A stretch of 64,000 nucleotides of DNA from Cryobacterium sp. BB307 (GTDB lineage Bacteria; Actinomycetota; Actinomycetes; Actinomycetales; Microbacteriaceae): contig NZ_JAANZA010000002.1 in assembly GCF_012274275.1 (NCBI RefSeq), positions 434,001 to 498,000 of the forward strand, in the 5' to 3' direction. Below, in pieces: positions 52,689 through 59,944 of the stretch. The notes under the pieces were generated by a model, which saw only the letters and a list, made by a program, of their open reading frames with translations, ran no database searches and was not told where the DNA came from. Every line of letters begins with the position of its first letter. The first letter of the stretch is position 1. Both the position numbers and the translations under genes were made by a program.

Positions 52689-52721
52689 AGCCCCGCACCG
52701 TATTCGTAGGGGTGCGGGGCT
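52689..52721 (-). terminator. Hairpin after the right HTH gene
   Basis: Arms AGCCCCGCACC (52689-52699) and GGTGCGGGGCT (52711-52721), extended by GAG/CTC, with an 11-nt loop. It stands 28 bp after the stop of the 169-aa HTH gene on the minus strand; the tail is TTCTCAG rather than poly-T. Confidence 0.65.
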
Positions 52722-52748
52722 CTCAGTATGCGGGACAGGCGCGGAGCG

Positions 52749-53258
52749 CTACTCCTGGATCAGCCCCGGCCTCGCCGGTGGCAGCACTTCACCAACCATG
52801 CGACCAGCGAGCAGGGTGAACGTGTCGAACATGCTCACCGTTTTCTGCATCGACTCCTGCTCGCTCAGCAGAATGTCCGGCTTAGTGACGTTGGCGTATC
52901 CCCGAAGCGCCGCATCCGCCGCCTGCATCAAGTACTGCCGCTGGCGAGGGTCTGTGACGTTCGCCGCGAGGTCTGCCGACCTCTCTGCCTGATCAAGCAT
53001 CTTGTCGGCGATGGCCTCACGGCGGTCTCGCATGTACTTCGAGCGGAAACCCCGAGCTTTCGCCGCCGCCTCTGGGGTGCCGCTGGAGCCTGAGCCCGTG
53101 CGCGCCCAGTCCAGGCCGGGGGTGTCCCGGACGATGCGGGTCAGCACGCCCTGTGATACCCCCGTGACTTCGGCAACCTCGCGGCGGGTCTGACCCTCAC
53201 GGATCAGACGCACGGCCTCAGCCTCCACCTCCGGGGAGGTTTTCACGCCCGCCGCCAT
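52749..53258 (-). CDS. HTH protein resembling a terminase small subunit (right copy)
   Basis: 169 aa. An HTH at residues 15-45 (REGQTRREVAEVTGVSQGVL), a Gly/Ser linker, then a helical part (YMRDRREAIADKMLDQAERS) and AADAALRGYANVTKPDILLSE. Its length and layout match the 169-aa gene at 39.5 kb, although sequence identity is low. It follows the 237-aa paralogue by three bases. It could be a terminase small-subunit relative used for packaging or a regulator. Confidence 0.6.
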   Translation of the reverse strand: MAAGVKTSPEVEAEAVRLIREGQTRREVAEVTGVSQGVLTRIVRDTPGLDWARTGSGSSGTPEAAAKARGFRSKYMRDRREAIADKMLDQAERSADLAANVTDPRQRQYLMQAADAALRGYANVTKPDILLSEQESMQKTVSMFDTFTLLAGRMVGEVLPPARPGLIQE

Positions 53259-53261
53259 GGC

Positions 53262-53975
53262 TCAGATCACCTCAGCCACTGCCAAGGGCTTCGACACGAG
53301 GGAGTCGAGGCGCTTGACCGCATCGTCGGTGTCGCCTGCCAGATTGAACTGGAAGTTCGCCGCCTGCACAGCCGCGTAGCCCTCCGGGTCCACCTGGTAC
53401 AGCGCCTGGATCGAGGCATTGCCGTTGCCCTCGATTGTGTCGGTCAGGAACTTGTTCCAAGCCGCCGTGGTCCGGAAAGTCTCATCGAGGCTCTGCGCAC
53501 CGACTGCGCCTTCGTGCCCGAGCGCCACCAGCCTGTCGAACACCAACGAGCGAACATCCTCGGCGAATCCCTCCGGATCGTTCGTGTTGAGCCCGTACGC
53601 CCAAATCTCGACGTTGTTGGCGATAGCGGCGAGGCGCTCCACCGAAGTGGTATCCATCACTGCCTGCTGGATCACGCGACCAGATTTGAGGATCGCCTGT
53701 ACCTTCGCCCACTCCGCGCCCTGTACGGCCACCTGATCCGCATTCTTCGGGGCGAGTGACTCGATGACCGCAGGGCGGCGGTCCTGCAGCACCGCCGGGT
53801 CCGGGGCGCTCGGGATTTTGTTGATGAGCGCCGACCGTGCCTGCATCACGCGGGCGTGGCGCTGGCGGGTCGCCCCCGTATGTGTCAAATCATGGTGGGT
53901 GTAAGTCACGGCCTTCGCGACGTCTGAGCGGTACTGCGTGTAGGCGTCCTGAAAAGGCTTTGTGTTGATTGACAT
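53262..53975 (-). CDS. Paralogous element protein of unknown function (right copy, 237 aa)
   Basis: Soluble helical protein that aligns with the 232-aa protein at 40.1 kb (see that entry for shared segments). It starts MSINTKPFQDAYTQYRSDVA behind GAGAAACAC, a weak site. Here it stands before its HTH neighbour, the reverse of the order in the left part. Both copies are intact. Confidence 0.7.
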   Translation of the reverse strand: MSINTKPFQDAYTQYRSDVAKAVTYTHHDLTHTGATRQRHARVMQARSALINKIPSAPDPAVLQDRRPAVIESLAPKNADQVAVQGAEWAKVQAILKSGRVIQQAVMDTTSVERLAAIANNVEIWAYGLNTNDPEGFAEDVRSLVFDRLVALGHEGAVGAQSLDETFRTTAAWNKFLTDTIEGNGNASIQALYQVDPEGYAAVQAANFQFNLAGDTDDAVKRLDSLVSKPLAVAEVI

Positions 53976-54451
53976 GTGTTTCTCGTTCCACTGGGCGGGC
54001 CTCTCGGCCCTGGGTGTACCCGACGAACGGTCGCCGCCGGGGGTCTGTTAGGCGGCGCGCCGGTCGGCCTCGATCTGCCAGGCGAAGGGAGGGAGCGAGA
54101 AACTTTGCGTACGGGGGCGATCGCTGCACTGGCTTCCTGCGGGACGTGGCCGACCTGCTCACCCAGGACGACCACACGTACTGCATTGCGGTCGTACTTG
54201 TTCTTTGGCTCTGGGACTAGGTGGGCGGTCTGCATAGTCACGCCGCCCTCGGTACGTCCGAGGTTTCGGAAGATCTTGCCGATGTTGTCGCGGTAGTAGG
54301 ACTCGCCTGAGACCTCGAGGTCCTCGCGAAACGAGATTGGGATCTCGCGACCGGAGGCGGCTGCTGGTGGTGGAGCGGGTTGGGCACGGGCGACCTGTGC
54401 GGGCTCGGCTTTCGTCCCGCCGCCGAACAGTCTGGACAGGAATCCGGTCAT
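53906..54451 (-). CDS. HIRAN-domain protein, probable frame disturbance at its C-terminus
   Basis: 181 codons in the open frame. Residues 1-40 are a Pro/Ala-rich lead. Residues 45-110 fit HIRAN: GESYYRDNIGKIF, PEPKNKYDRNAVRVVV and GEQVGHVPQEAS. HIRAN binds DNA ends in Rad5/HLTF and also occurs alone in bacteria and phages. After residue 113 the frame turns into Pro/Arg-rich sequence that overlaps the next gene by 70 bp. Another frame from the same place reads PPFAWQIEADRRAA and stops at 54048, ahead of the next start. A one-base indel near 54080-54120 is therefore likely. Confidence 0.6.
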   Translation of the reverse strand: MTGFLSRLFGGGTKAEPAQVARAQPAPPPAAASGREIPISFREDLEVSGESYYRDNIGKIFRNLGRTEGGVTMQTAHLVPEPKNKYDRNAVRVVVLGEQVGHVPQEASAAIAPVRKVSRSLPSPGRSRPTGAPPNRPPAATVRRVHPGPRGPPSGTRNTCQSTQSLFRTPTRSTAQTSRRP

Positions 54452-54685
54452 TGATGCCCCCTTAGTGTCTGCGAGAAACCCCCAGGTATCCCGTTTCGCG
54501 TGAGTCTATCCTTCGCAGTGAGCGACTGATCGACGCCAGCCGCCGAGAAAGAAAGTCATGTCGATACTCAGCGCGTTGTCGGCAGTGCCCTATAGTCTGT
54601 CGAAAGGACGGGCCACCTGATGCTCGCCGGGGATCGCCAGCGGTGCTGCCACCGCACTCCTTAAGTGGATCGGCCCCTGGGGGCT

Positions 54686-55453
54686 TCAGGGGGCCCGTAC
54701 TGCATTGCAGTACTTGCACACACAGTCGTTCCAGTCCAGCTTCCGGGCAATGCCATTGTCTGGCATTGACATGAACCCCAGCGGGATTGCGCATTCGTCA
54801 TAGCCCTTCCGAACCTGGGGCCACACCGTCTTTAGGTATTGCGGCTCAACGAGGTCGAACTCAGCGGGCCAGACGGCTGCGCGGAGGAACCCCCCGTAGA
54901 GGTCTGCGGCCTGGCTCTCCAGGTACTTGTCGGCGGAAACCCACTGCAGTCCTCGTTCAAGACGATGCGGCACTTTCGGATCCATTGATGCCTGGAACTC
55001 GAGGTACTGCTTGGTGCCGGTGTGATCATGTCCCCGCACGTGGCCATAGCGCGTGTGCACGCCGGCTGTGCCCTGCCAGTTCCGTGCAGCCCAGAGGATG
55101 TTCTTATACAACTTGAACGCGACGTAGTTGTAGAACAGTTCGCGGTTCTGTGTGTACGCGCCGCTCACCTGGTCCTTCTGGCAGTAGACATACGAAACCC
55201 ACACGTCGGGCACCGCGGCCAATGTTTTCGCGGCGTACTGACGGCGCGCGTGAGACTTAACGTGCTCCTTCCACGACATCACCTTGGTGTGAGGAACGCT
55301 AAACGTCGCACGAAGGTCAGTGACGGCCGCCCTAAGTTTCGGAGCCGATTTTTCCGAGACGAGTACTGCGGCCATCCCGAAGATCGGGCTAGATCCCTTG
55401 GTGCCTGCCAGCCCTCGGTCGCCGGTCTCATCTATGTACGCGTATATGACCAC
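54686..55453 (-). CDS. DUF3800 protein
   Basis: 255 aa starting MVIYAYIDETGDRG, the typical DUF3800 beginning with an Asp/Glu pair, and containing FYNYVAFKLYKNIL. The C-terminus has CVCKYC, a possible zinc site. DUF3800 is widespread in phages and genomic islands and is thought to have an RNase H-like fold; its role is unproven. It is the last gene before attR. The 54452-54685 gap before the HIRAN gene shows no gene. Confidence 0.75.
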   Translation of the reverse strand: MVIYAYIDETGDRGLAGTKGSSPIFGMAAVLVSEKSAPKLRAAVTDLRATFSVPHTKVMSWKEHVKSHARRQYAAKTLAAVPDVWVSYVYCQKDQVSGAYTQNRELFYNYVAFKLYKNILWAARNWQGTAGVHTRYGHVRGHDHTGTKQYLEFQASMDPKVPHRLERGLQWVSADKYLESQAADLYGGFLRAAVWPAEFDLVEPQYLKTVWPQVRKGYDECAIPLGFMSMPDNGIARKLDWNDCVCKYCNAVRAP

Positions 55454-55555
55454 AGCACAACCCTAGAGATCGCGGCAGCAATTCGCTCCCGGCCTCGCGC
55501 CCCGCCCTGCCCAAGGGCGCCACAGGGTCATTCGCGCCACAACTCACATCGGCTA

Positions 55556-55573
55556 GGGCACGGGGAGGGCACG
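55556..55573. promoter_or_regulatory. Putative integrase arm-type sites, right end
   Basis: TAGGGCACG at 55554-55562 and GGGCACG at 55567-55573, 11 bp apart, about 50 bp inside attR. The left end has TAGGGCACG followed 10 bp later by GGGCACG. The rest of 55454-55593 shows no gene. Confidence 0.4.
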
Positions 55574-55593
55574 AACCCTCCGACACAATGAGG

Positions 55594-55617
55594 AAACCCC
55601 CGGCGGACCGGGGGTTT
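55594..55617 (-). terminator. Terminator after tRNA-Val(GAC), supplied by the element
   Basis: AAACCCCCGG and CCGGGGGTTT arms with a 4-nt loop. It lies just inside the element beside attR. It mimics the chromosomal terminator now stranded at 36527-36549. Confidence 0.8.
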
Positions 55618-55620
55618 CTT

Positions 55621-55648
55621 TGGTGGGCGATACTGGGATCGAACCAGT
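55621..55648. repeat. attR: 28-bp repeat within tRNA-Val(GAC)
   Basis: Identical to 36555-36582. It covers encoded CCA, discriminator, acceptor 3' strand and part of the T-arm, so integration leaves the tRNA intact. Confidence 0.93.
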
Positions 55649-55695
55649 GACCTCTTCCGTGTCAGGGAAGCGCGCTACCGCTGCGCCAATCGCCC
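55624..55695 (-). tRNA. tRNA-Val(GAC)
   Basis: A 72-nt cloverleaf on the minus strand: acceptor GGGCGAU/AUCGCCC, anticodon loop with GAC, T-loop GGTTCGATCC, discriminator A, with CCA encoded at 55621-55623. It is the integration target of the 19-kb element. Confidence 0.95.
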
Positions 55696-55711
55696 AGGTT
55701 GTGAAGCCTGG

Positions 55712-55782
55712 AGGTGGAGACGGGATTTGAACCCGCGTATACGGCTTTGCAGGCCGCTGCCTCGCCTCTCGGCCACTCCACC
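55712..55782 (-). tRNA. tRNA-Cys(GCA)
   Basis: 71-nt cloverleaf: acceptor GGTGGAG/CTCCACC, anticodon GCA in CTGCAAA, discriminator U as usual for Cys, CCA encoded at 55709-55711. Confidence 0.95.
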
Positions 55783-55823
55783 GCATGGCGGGACCCGCCA
55801 GCGAGGCTGACACTTCCCACTCG

Positions 55824-55895
55824 AGCGGATGACGAGATTCGAACTCGCGACCCTCACCTTGGCAAGGTGATGCGCTACCACTGCGCCACATCCGC
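55824..55895 (-). tRNA. tRNA-Gly(GCC)
   Basis: 72-nt cloverleaf: acceptor GCGGAT/ATCCGC, anticodon GCC in TTGCCAA, T-loop GTTCGAATC. No CCA is encoded. It is first of the Gly-Cys-Val cluster on the minus strand. Confidence 0.95.
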
Positions 55896-56011
55896 ATTTG
55901 CTCGCATTTCTGCGTGCTTGAAGACTCTAACCGATGCGCGCCACCCACGGCAATTCCGTGACGAGTGTCGCCAAACCTATGGCAAGATTGTGTGGTCGGC
56001 CCGGCCGGCGA

Positions 56012-56084
56012 GGGCGATTGGCGCAGTTGGTAGCGCGCTTCCTTCACACGGAAGAGGTCATCAGTTCGAGTCTGGTATCGCCCA
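56012..56084 (+). tRNA. tRNA-Val(CAC)
   Basis: 73-nt cloverleaf on the plus strand: acceptor GGGCGAT/ATCGCCC, anticodon CAC in TTCACAC, discriminator A. The next bases are CAA, not CCA. The 3' 46 nt are repeated at 56713, where the same end is followed by an encoded CCA. Confidence 0.95.
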
Positions 56085-56759
56085 CAACAGAAGGGCCCGG
56101 AAATCGTTGATTCCCGGAGGTTCTTGGGTCAAGGTTCAGTTGGGTGAAGGCCCATGACACAATCGGAGCCGTGGCAAAGGATCACAGGGCCCCATCACCA
56201 GTCGATGAGTTCGCCGCCGCGTTCGGTCGGAACAAGAAGCACCTGGGCCGGATATCCCCGGAGCTTGTCGAATTGCTGCTCGCGTACGGCCGACCGCCCA
56301 AGATGCCGACCTTCAAAGGCGATGCAGTCGAGTACGCCGCCGCAGTAACTCACTTCATCAGGCTCTCCTCAACGCCCGAGGCGATGGCACGGACGGAAGC
56401 CTTGCGGCGGTACTTCGATGCCCGGTGGGGCGCTCGCAAGGATCCCACCGACGGGAGTTCCTGGGGCAGCTGACCGGCCTCCGACAACCGCAAGCCGCCT
56501 TGGAGCTGATGAGGTCGGTCCGGGTACCAGAACGATCGAGGACACGCGGGCCGCGCGGGTAGCCGCGGTGATCCTCGCGGTGACGGGCTCGGTCGTTCCA
56601 GTTGTCGGTTGTTGACGCCAGTGTCGTTCGACTGGTTTGCCCCAAAAGGCGGGGTGGGATCAGTCGGACTCCGGCAACTGAGGGTCCACTCTTCGATTCC
56701 GGGGTTCCGGTTTTCCTTCACACGGAAGAGGTCATCAGTTCGAGTCTGGTATCGCCCAC
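56039..56759. mobile_element. Small insertion (about 0.7 kb) in tRNA-Val(CAC)
   Basis: Flanked by a perfect 47-bp direct repeat (56039-56085 and 56713-56759) made of the tRNA anticodon arm to 3' end. The outer copy retains the encoded CCA, so it is the original end. The interior holds one 109-codon ORF and about 240 bp without a gene. No integrase is inside; it would need one in trans, or it is a deletion remnant. Confidence 0.8.
56144..56473 (+). CDS. Hypothetical protein in the small tRNA insertion
   Basis: 109 aa, GTG start (AHDTIGAVAKDHRAPSPVDEF) with GGGTGAAGG close by. Helical, no signal or membrane segment: FGRNKKHLGRISPELVELLL, EYAAAVTHFIRL. Unrecognised. It is the only plausible cargo of the 0.7-kb insertion. 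Confidence 0.5.
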   Translation: MKAHDTIGAVAKDHRAPSPVDEFAAAFGRNKKHLGRISPELVELLLAYGRPPKMPTFKGDAVEYAAAVTHFIRLSSTPEAMARTEALRRYFDARWGARKDPTDGSSWGS

Positions 56760-56780
56760 CAGCACTTCCCCCGCCACCCG

Positions 56781-57176
56781 TCAGACGATGATCGGCGTGG
56801 TCTGTGCGGATGCGATCCGCCACTCCCCTTCCCGCACGAGCACATAGGTCAGGCTTCCGGATGCCGGGAGCGCTGCACCGCCGTCGCGACCATCGTGCAC
56901 GTGTTTCACGCAGCTGACGATCGCGACATCGGGTCGAAGGAAGACGATGTCCTCCACGTCAACCGTCGTCAGGACGTCCGCGAGAGGCGACGCCAGCGCA
57001 GCGCTCATCGCATCAGCCAGGGCGGGCCGGCCTCGCACCCGGCGGCCCGCGATGTTCACGATCCGAACGTCATCCGTGTGCAGCCCGACGAATGCTTCGT
57101 CGCTCTGCAGCCGAACGGCCTCGGCAACCAGCCTTCGAATCTCGGCCGCATCGCCGCTGTTGTGGTGTTCACTCAT
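56781..57176 (-). CDS. SnoaL/SgcJ-like (NTF2-fold) protein
   Basis: 131 aa from MSEHHNSGDAAEIRRLV, or 134 aa from a GTG three codons upstream. The pattern TDDVRIVNIAGRRVRGRPAL and WRIASAQTTPIIV fits the SgcJ/EcaC group of cone-like NTF2 folds, small proteins of varied or unknown function. It is followed upstream on the same strand by the large LuxR regulator gene, whose stop is 36 bp away, so the two may be one transcript. Confidence 0.75.
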   Translation of the reverse strand: MSEHHNSGDAAEIRRLVAEAVRLQSDEAFVGLHTDDVRIVNIAGRRVRGRPALADAMSAALASPLADVLTTVDVEDIVFLRPDVAIVSCVKHVHDGRDGGAALPASGSLTYVLVREGEWRIASAQTTPIIV

Positions 57177-57212
57177 GATCGGCACAACCTGCTTTGCGCT
57201 GCGGCCATTCCG

Positions 57213-59816
57213 TCACTCGTCGGAATCGAGCAACCCCACCTCGGCGAGAGCCTCCCGCAAGCCGTCACGCGATGACACCCCGAGCTTGCGGTAGGCCGAC
57301 TGCAACTGGGTGTCGACGGTGCGCACAGAGGTTCCCAGTCGCTCGGCGATCTCCCGCGACCGTTCCCGCGCCGATGCTGCACGCGCGACCTCGAGCTCAC
57401 GCCGGCTGAGCAGCGGCGGCGGCGCACGATGGAACGGCTGCTCGTCGACGACCGACGCGATCCGCACCATCATTAGCTCCAGCTTGCGCCGCAGCTCAGC
57501 TGACGGGCGCATCCGCAGGGCGAGTGTGATCGCGTCGAGCACCGTCGGCTCCTGACCGGATGCCTCGACACGGCTCAGCACGCCGGGCAGCACCTCGAGA
57601 TCCCGATCGCGCAGTGCCACCGCGAGCTCCTGGATGCAGCGGACGATCTCCAGTTCGGTCGGCGAGCGTTCGCTGATCCAGTCCAGCATGGTGGCTGCCC
57701 GGTCGAAGTGCCCTAGCCGAATCGGGATGCACGCGGCCAGCGCAGCCAGGAACGCGGAACCGCGATCCCCCTGCCCGGTGATCGCCTGCTCGACGACCTC
57801 GACGGCGCCGTCCAGGTCTCCGGAGTGGGCGCGAATCCACGCCTGCGCCTCCGCAACCTGGATGTACGCGTTGCGCGCGGTGCGCTGCGCGGGCGTCATC
57901 GCGTCGAGCAGACGCTGCGCCTCCTCGACGCGACCCTGTTTCGCGATCGCATTCGCCTGGTACCCGAGAGCAACGCCGAGCAGCCCGAGTCCGTCCCGCC
58001 ACCGCAGCTGGTCCACGGCCAGGGTGGTCAGACGTTCCGCGTCGGCGAGCCGCCCGCCGCACTGGCGCAGGTTGCCCAAGAGCATCGTGTAGATGCCAAT
58101 GCCGTCGTCCGCGTCGATGCGGCGCGCTTCGACGTACTCGGCCGCCTCCTTCACCTTGCCGTCGCAGATGAGTTCCACGAACCGCGCAAACCCCAGGGCC
58201 GCCGAGGCAAGCGGGTCGACCTGACCGATCTGGTCCTGGATATGCGACAACTCATCGATCGCGGAGCGCGCCGCAGCAAGGTCGCCGCGGGTGGACCGAG
58301 ACACCACCAGAAGGATGGCCGACCGGATGGCAAGTTCCGGGTTCACACGGAACGCCAGGCGCCCCAGCAGTGGCATCCCGGCGATCACGTCTAGGGAGGC
58401 ATCCCACTGCTTGAGCGATTCATCCAGCGCCTCGGACTCGGCGTTGATCCGAGCCCGGATGCGCTCGGCCTGGGCAACAGCGCCGGCCAGGTCGTAGCGG
58501 CGATAGGACAGGTGCTCGCCTCGGCGGACCGCAACGAGGGCAAGCTCCTGGGGCGTGTGAGCGAGCGCCTCGGCTTCAGCGAAAGCGGCCTCAGCCGCGG
58601 TGTGCTCGCCAAGCAAGGACTGGGTACTCGCGAGGGTGGTAAGAGCCGCGCAACGACTGGCCCGGTCGGCGTCGCGAGCGAGCAGAGCCGTCGCGAAGTC
58701 CGCCGCCATGACGAGATCCCCCATCCCGTACGCGTACCCCGCCCCCCACGCAAGCTCACCGATCGGTGGCGGCGTGAGGCCCTGCAGCTCGAGCCGCACG
58801 GCGTGAAGTCGGTCACGGTCATCCCCGGTGGCACGAAGCCTGCACACGGCCTCCGCGATGTCCTGCGTTGCGTGATCGTCCTGCGCGAGGCCTTCGGCGA
58901 TGAGCGGGTGGGTGAGGCGGATCCGGTCTGTACCGAGTTCGGCCGCTACAAATCCGCGCTCCTCAAGCGCTGACACATGTACCGCCTCGTACGCTGTGGC
59001 GGCCAGGATCCCGCGGCTGACTGGCTGCAGCAACGCCGCCAGGCGCAGCACGCGCCGCTGCTCGTCGGTGAGGCCTGTCAACCGGGTCGCCATCGCGTTG
59101 ATCAGATCTGTGGGCGCATCACCCTCGTCAATACGGATCGTGTCGCCCTCTGGCCTGACCTTGCCCCTCAACTGTGCGCTCTCCACGAGCACACGCAGGT
59201 ACAGCGGGTTGCCCGACGTGCGCCTGGCGAGCCGTTGCACATCCGCGTAGCTCACGCGCGCGTCGAATCGGCGGTCTAGCAATTCGCCGACCTGGCTCGG
59301 TGTCAGGCCGGCAAGGTCATGTCGAACCGTGAGACCCTCATCGACCATCCGCTGGATGGGCGCAGGGAACCGCTCGCCGAGACGCGCGGTCGCCACCGTC
59401 GGCACACCGAACGCGCGCACAAGCTGATACACCGCGGCCGCGGAGACGTCATCAAGCCGCGGGATGTCGTCGACGACAAGCAGGAAGCGCTCCGCCGCGC
59501 CCCCGATCGCCGACATCAGCGCGGGCACCGCGCGCTCCGGCTCAGCAGGGATACCGAATTGGGCAAGCAGCGGCCCGAACGCGCCAAGCGGGACCCCGGC
59601 GAGCTCGGCCAGCCCGATCACCTGTCCCACGGTTCGGTCATCAACGGCACGCGTGACCTCGGATGCGAGTACGGTCTTGCCGACACCGGCGGCTCCGACG
59701 ATCAGTTGCACCCGGCTCGGCAGACGACCCAGGCCATCCGAGATCTCCGCAGCCGCGGTCGGACGCGGCACAAACGGCCATTCCGGCCGGGCGGTAGGGC
59801 TCCAGAGACCTGACAC
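57213..59816 (-). CDS. Large LuxR-family ATPase regulator (LAL-type)
   Basis: 867 aa. It has an N-terminal AAA/STAND ATPase with Walker A GAAGVGKT (residues 41-48) and Walker B FLLVVDDI. A long helical TPR-like middle (about residues 330-780) follows, then a C-terminal LuxR HTH (LSRRELEVARAASARE, then GTSVRTVDTQLQSAYRKLGV). It should switch transcription in response to a ligand bound by the middle region. No target site is visible. It lies opposite three lipoprotein genes. Confidence 0.88.
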   Translation of the reverse strand: MSGLWSPTARPEWPFVPRPTAAAEISDGLGRLPSRVQLIVGAAGVGKTVLASEVTRAVDDRTVGQVIGLAELAGVPLGAFGPLLAQFGIPAEPERAVPALMSAIGGAAERFLLVVDDIPRLDDVSAAAVYQLVRAFGVPTVATARLGERFPAPIQRMVDEGLTVRHDLAGLTPSQVGELLDRRFDARVSYADVQRLARRTSGNPLYLRVLVESAQLRGKVRPEGDTIRIDEGDAPTDLINAMATRLTGLTDEQRRVLRLAALLQPVSRGILAATAYEAVHVSALEERGFVAAELGTDRIRLTHPLIAEGLAQDDHATQDIAEAVCRLRATGDDRDRLHAVRLELQGLTPPPIGELAWGAGYAYGMGDLVMAADFATALLARDADRASRCAALTTLASTQSLLGEHTAAEAAFAEAEALAHTPQELALVAVRRGEHLSYRRYDLAGAVAQAERIRARINAESEALDESLKQWDASLDVIAGMPLLGRLAFRVNPELAIRSAILLVVSRSTRGDLAAARSAIDELSHIQDQIGQVDPLASAALGFARFVELICDGKVKEAAEYVEARRIDADDGIGIYTMLLGNLRQCGGRLADAERLTTLAVDQLRWRDGLGLLGVALGYQANAIAKQGRVEEAQRLLDAMTPAQRTARNAYIQVAEAQAWIRAHSGDLDGAVEVVEQAITGQGDRGSAFLAALAACIPIRLGHFDRAATMLDWISERSPTELEIVRCIQELAVALRDRDLEVLPGVLSRVEASGQEPTVLDAITLALRMRPSAELRRKLELMMVRIASVVDEQPFHRAPPPLLSRRELEVARAASARERSREIAERLGTSVRTVDTQLQSAYRKLGVSSRDGLREALAEVGLLDSDE

Positions 59817-59944
59817 GGCTCTGATCGTAGTGGTCGGCGCGCGTACGTAATTCCTACTGATTGCGTGCGCGAGTCGCTCTGCCAGCCTGTCAAAGGCCGG
59901 CGCGCGGCGTCGGCGACCTAACGTCCTGCCAAGAAAGAGGCCTC

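Larger units (their letters stand above)
36555..55648. mobile_element. Integrative element (about 19 kb) in tRNA-Val(GAC)
   Basis: Bounded by the 28-bp direct repeats and carrying a tyrosine integrase at one end. Contents: integrase, AlpA-like protein, two replication modules, a large serine recombinase, a restriction-modification pair, a DndB-like gene, HIRAN, DUF3800 and many small proteins. I find no capsid, portal, tail, large terminase, lysis or conjugation gene, so it is a satellite-like or defence-type integrative element rather than a full prophage or ICE. Orientation switches at 40.8 kb and the doubled modules suggest a composite. Confidence 0.88.

Noticed and set aside
54462..54794. 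Minus-strand ORF of 110 codons before the HIRAN gene
   Set aside because: It overlaps the DUF3800 gene end in another frame and has no ribosome binding site or coding bias.
36739..55453. Complete prophage
   Set aside because: No capsid, portal, tail, large terminase or lysis gene could be recognised in any frame.
56474..56712. Further gene in the small tRNA insertion
   Set aside because: The ORFs there are short, without ribosome binding sites, and show no coding bias.
56713..56759. A second tRNA-Val(CAC) gene
   Set aside because: It lacks the acceptor 5' strand and D-arm; it is the displaced 3' part of the gene at 56012.
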